From contig JAQVNH010000078.1 of NCBI GenBank assembly GCA_028703215.1, positions 1 through 5,877 of the forward strand: a DNA stretch of 5,877 nt, given 5' to 3'. Source of the stretch: Eubacteriales bacterium (GTDB lineage: Bacteria > Bacillota > Clostridia > Acetivibrionales > STF1-152). The stretch's first letter is position 1. Each line of letters opens with the position of its first letter. This document shows, piece by piece, positions 5,475 to 5,877 of this stretch. The notes under the pieces are model-generated. The model was not told the origin of the DNA, made no database searches, and saw nothing but the letters and a program-made list of their open reading frames with translations. Position numbers and translations under genes: made by a program.

Positions 5475-5877
5475 TTAAAACTCGCTCTTTTCAAAATCTC
5501 CCACCATTGTTCCGATAGGTTCTCCATTCAGAACCTTCATTATATTTCCCGGCTTATCCATTGAAAACACAGCTATCGGAATCTTATTGTCCATACAGAG
5601 AGAGGTTGCGGTTGAATCCATTATTTTCAGCCCTTTGCTGAGCGTGTCGATATATTTAAGCTTTTTAAACTTTTTGGCGCCTGTGCTTGTCATCGGATCG
5701 GCGTCATAGACCCCGTCAACCTTTGTTGCCTTCATAATCAGCTCCGCGTCTATCTCGGCAGCACGAAGAGCGGCTGCTGTGTCGGTCGTAAAATAGGGAT
5801 TCCCGGTTCCGCATGCGAATATGACGATTCTTCCTTTTTCAAGATGTCTCATAGCTCTTCTTCTGATATAGGGCTCT
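5475..5877 (-). CDS. pyrH: UMP kinase PyrH, C-terminal part (cut by right window edge)
   Basis: PyrH is the hexameric cytoplasmic bacterial UMP kinase (amino-acid kinase fold) that phosphorylates UMP to UDP with ATP. The last 133 codons are visible, about 55% of a normal protein of about 240 residues. The reading frame runs open to the window edge and starts EPYIRRRAMRHLEKG. The internal ATG at 5852 is therefore not the true start. Family motifs are FACGTGNPYFTTDTAA (after the RHLEKG stretch), ALRAAEI, and MKATKVDGVYDADP, which holds the nucleotide-binding and DGVY(D/T)ADP elements. Near the end come the MDSTA segment and IAVFSMDKPGN, the family ATP-binding tail. The last residues are GDFEKSEF, then TAA. 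It is followed by frr, as in most bacteria; rpsB and tsf would be expected upstream, beyond this window. Confidence 0.96.
   Translation of the reverse strand, partial: EPYIRRRAMRHLEKGRIVIFACGTGNPYFTTDTAAALRAAEIDAELIMKATKVDGVYDADPMTSTGAKKFKKLKYIDTLSKGLKIMDSTATSLCMDNKIPIAVFSMDKPGNIMKVLNGEPIGTMVGDFEKSEF

Noticed and set aside
5475..5852. pyrH as a complete 125-codon gene starting at ATG 5852
   Set aside because: The frame is open to the window edge and the upstream residues EPYIRRRA match UMP kinase, so the ATG is internal.
1..5877. CRISPR array, insertion sequence, tRNA, rRNA or integrated element
   Set aside because: No repeated spacer pattern, transposase-like frame, terminal inverted repeats or cloverleaf was seen; the minus strand is almost fully occupied by core genes.

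Overview
The window looks like part of a chromosomal housekeeping operon from a Gram-positive, Clostridia-like bacterium. Every gene I can support lies on the minus strand, so transcription runs from the right edge to the left. The order is pyrH (3' part), frr, a small PASTA-domain gene, uppS, cdsA, dxr, rseP and ispG (5' part). The core pyrH-frr-uppS-cdsA-dxr-rseP order is the classic Firmicutes arrangement. Having ispG directly after rseP is, from general knowledge, typical of Clostridia. The Clostridia assignment is inference; no rRNA or other phylogenetic marker is present. I see no mobile element, tRNA, rRNA, CRISPR array or sign of horizontal transfer.

Layout in the direction of transcription. 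Positions 5876-5475 hold the C-terminal half of UMP kinase, followed by ribosome recycling factor at 5425-4868. Next comes a 72-residue protein at 4856-4638 that reads as a single PASTA domain with no signal peptide or membrane anchor. A terminator-like hairpin overlaps its stop codon. Positions 4585-3827 encode undecaprenyl diphosphate synthase, whose UGA stop directly abuts the UUG start of cdsA (3826-3020). Then come dxr (2962-1811), rseP (1794-496), a 122-base gap and the first 124 codons of ispG (373 to the left edge).

How the genes fit together: Dxr and IspG are MEP-pathway enzymes that supply isoprenoid precursors. UppS condenses these into undecaprenyl diphosphate, the cell-wall lipid carrier. 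CdsA makes CDP-diacylglycerol for phospholipids, and RseP is a membrane site-2 protease. PyrH supplies UDP, and so UTP/CTP and nucleotide-activated envelope precursors. Frr recycles ribosomes. The cluster joins translation to envelope-lipid synthesis.

The main points of interest are three. First, dxr has no AUG, GUG or UUG start that keeps its NADPH-binding motif; the only well-placed initiator behind a good Shine-Dalgarno is AUA. Second, a free-standing, apparently cytoplasmic PASTA protein sits directly before uppS. Third, RseP and CdsA carry substitutions at normally conserved positions. I found no clearly new multi-gene system; the small PASTA gene is the best candidate for undescribed biology.
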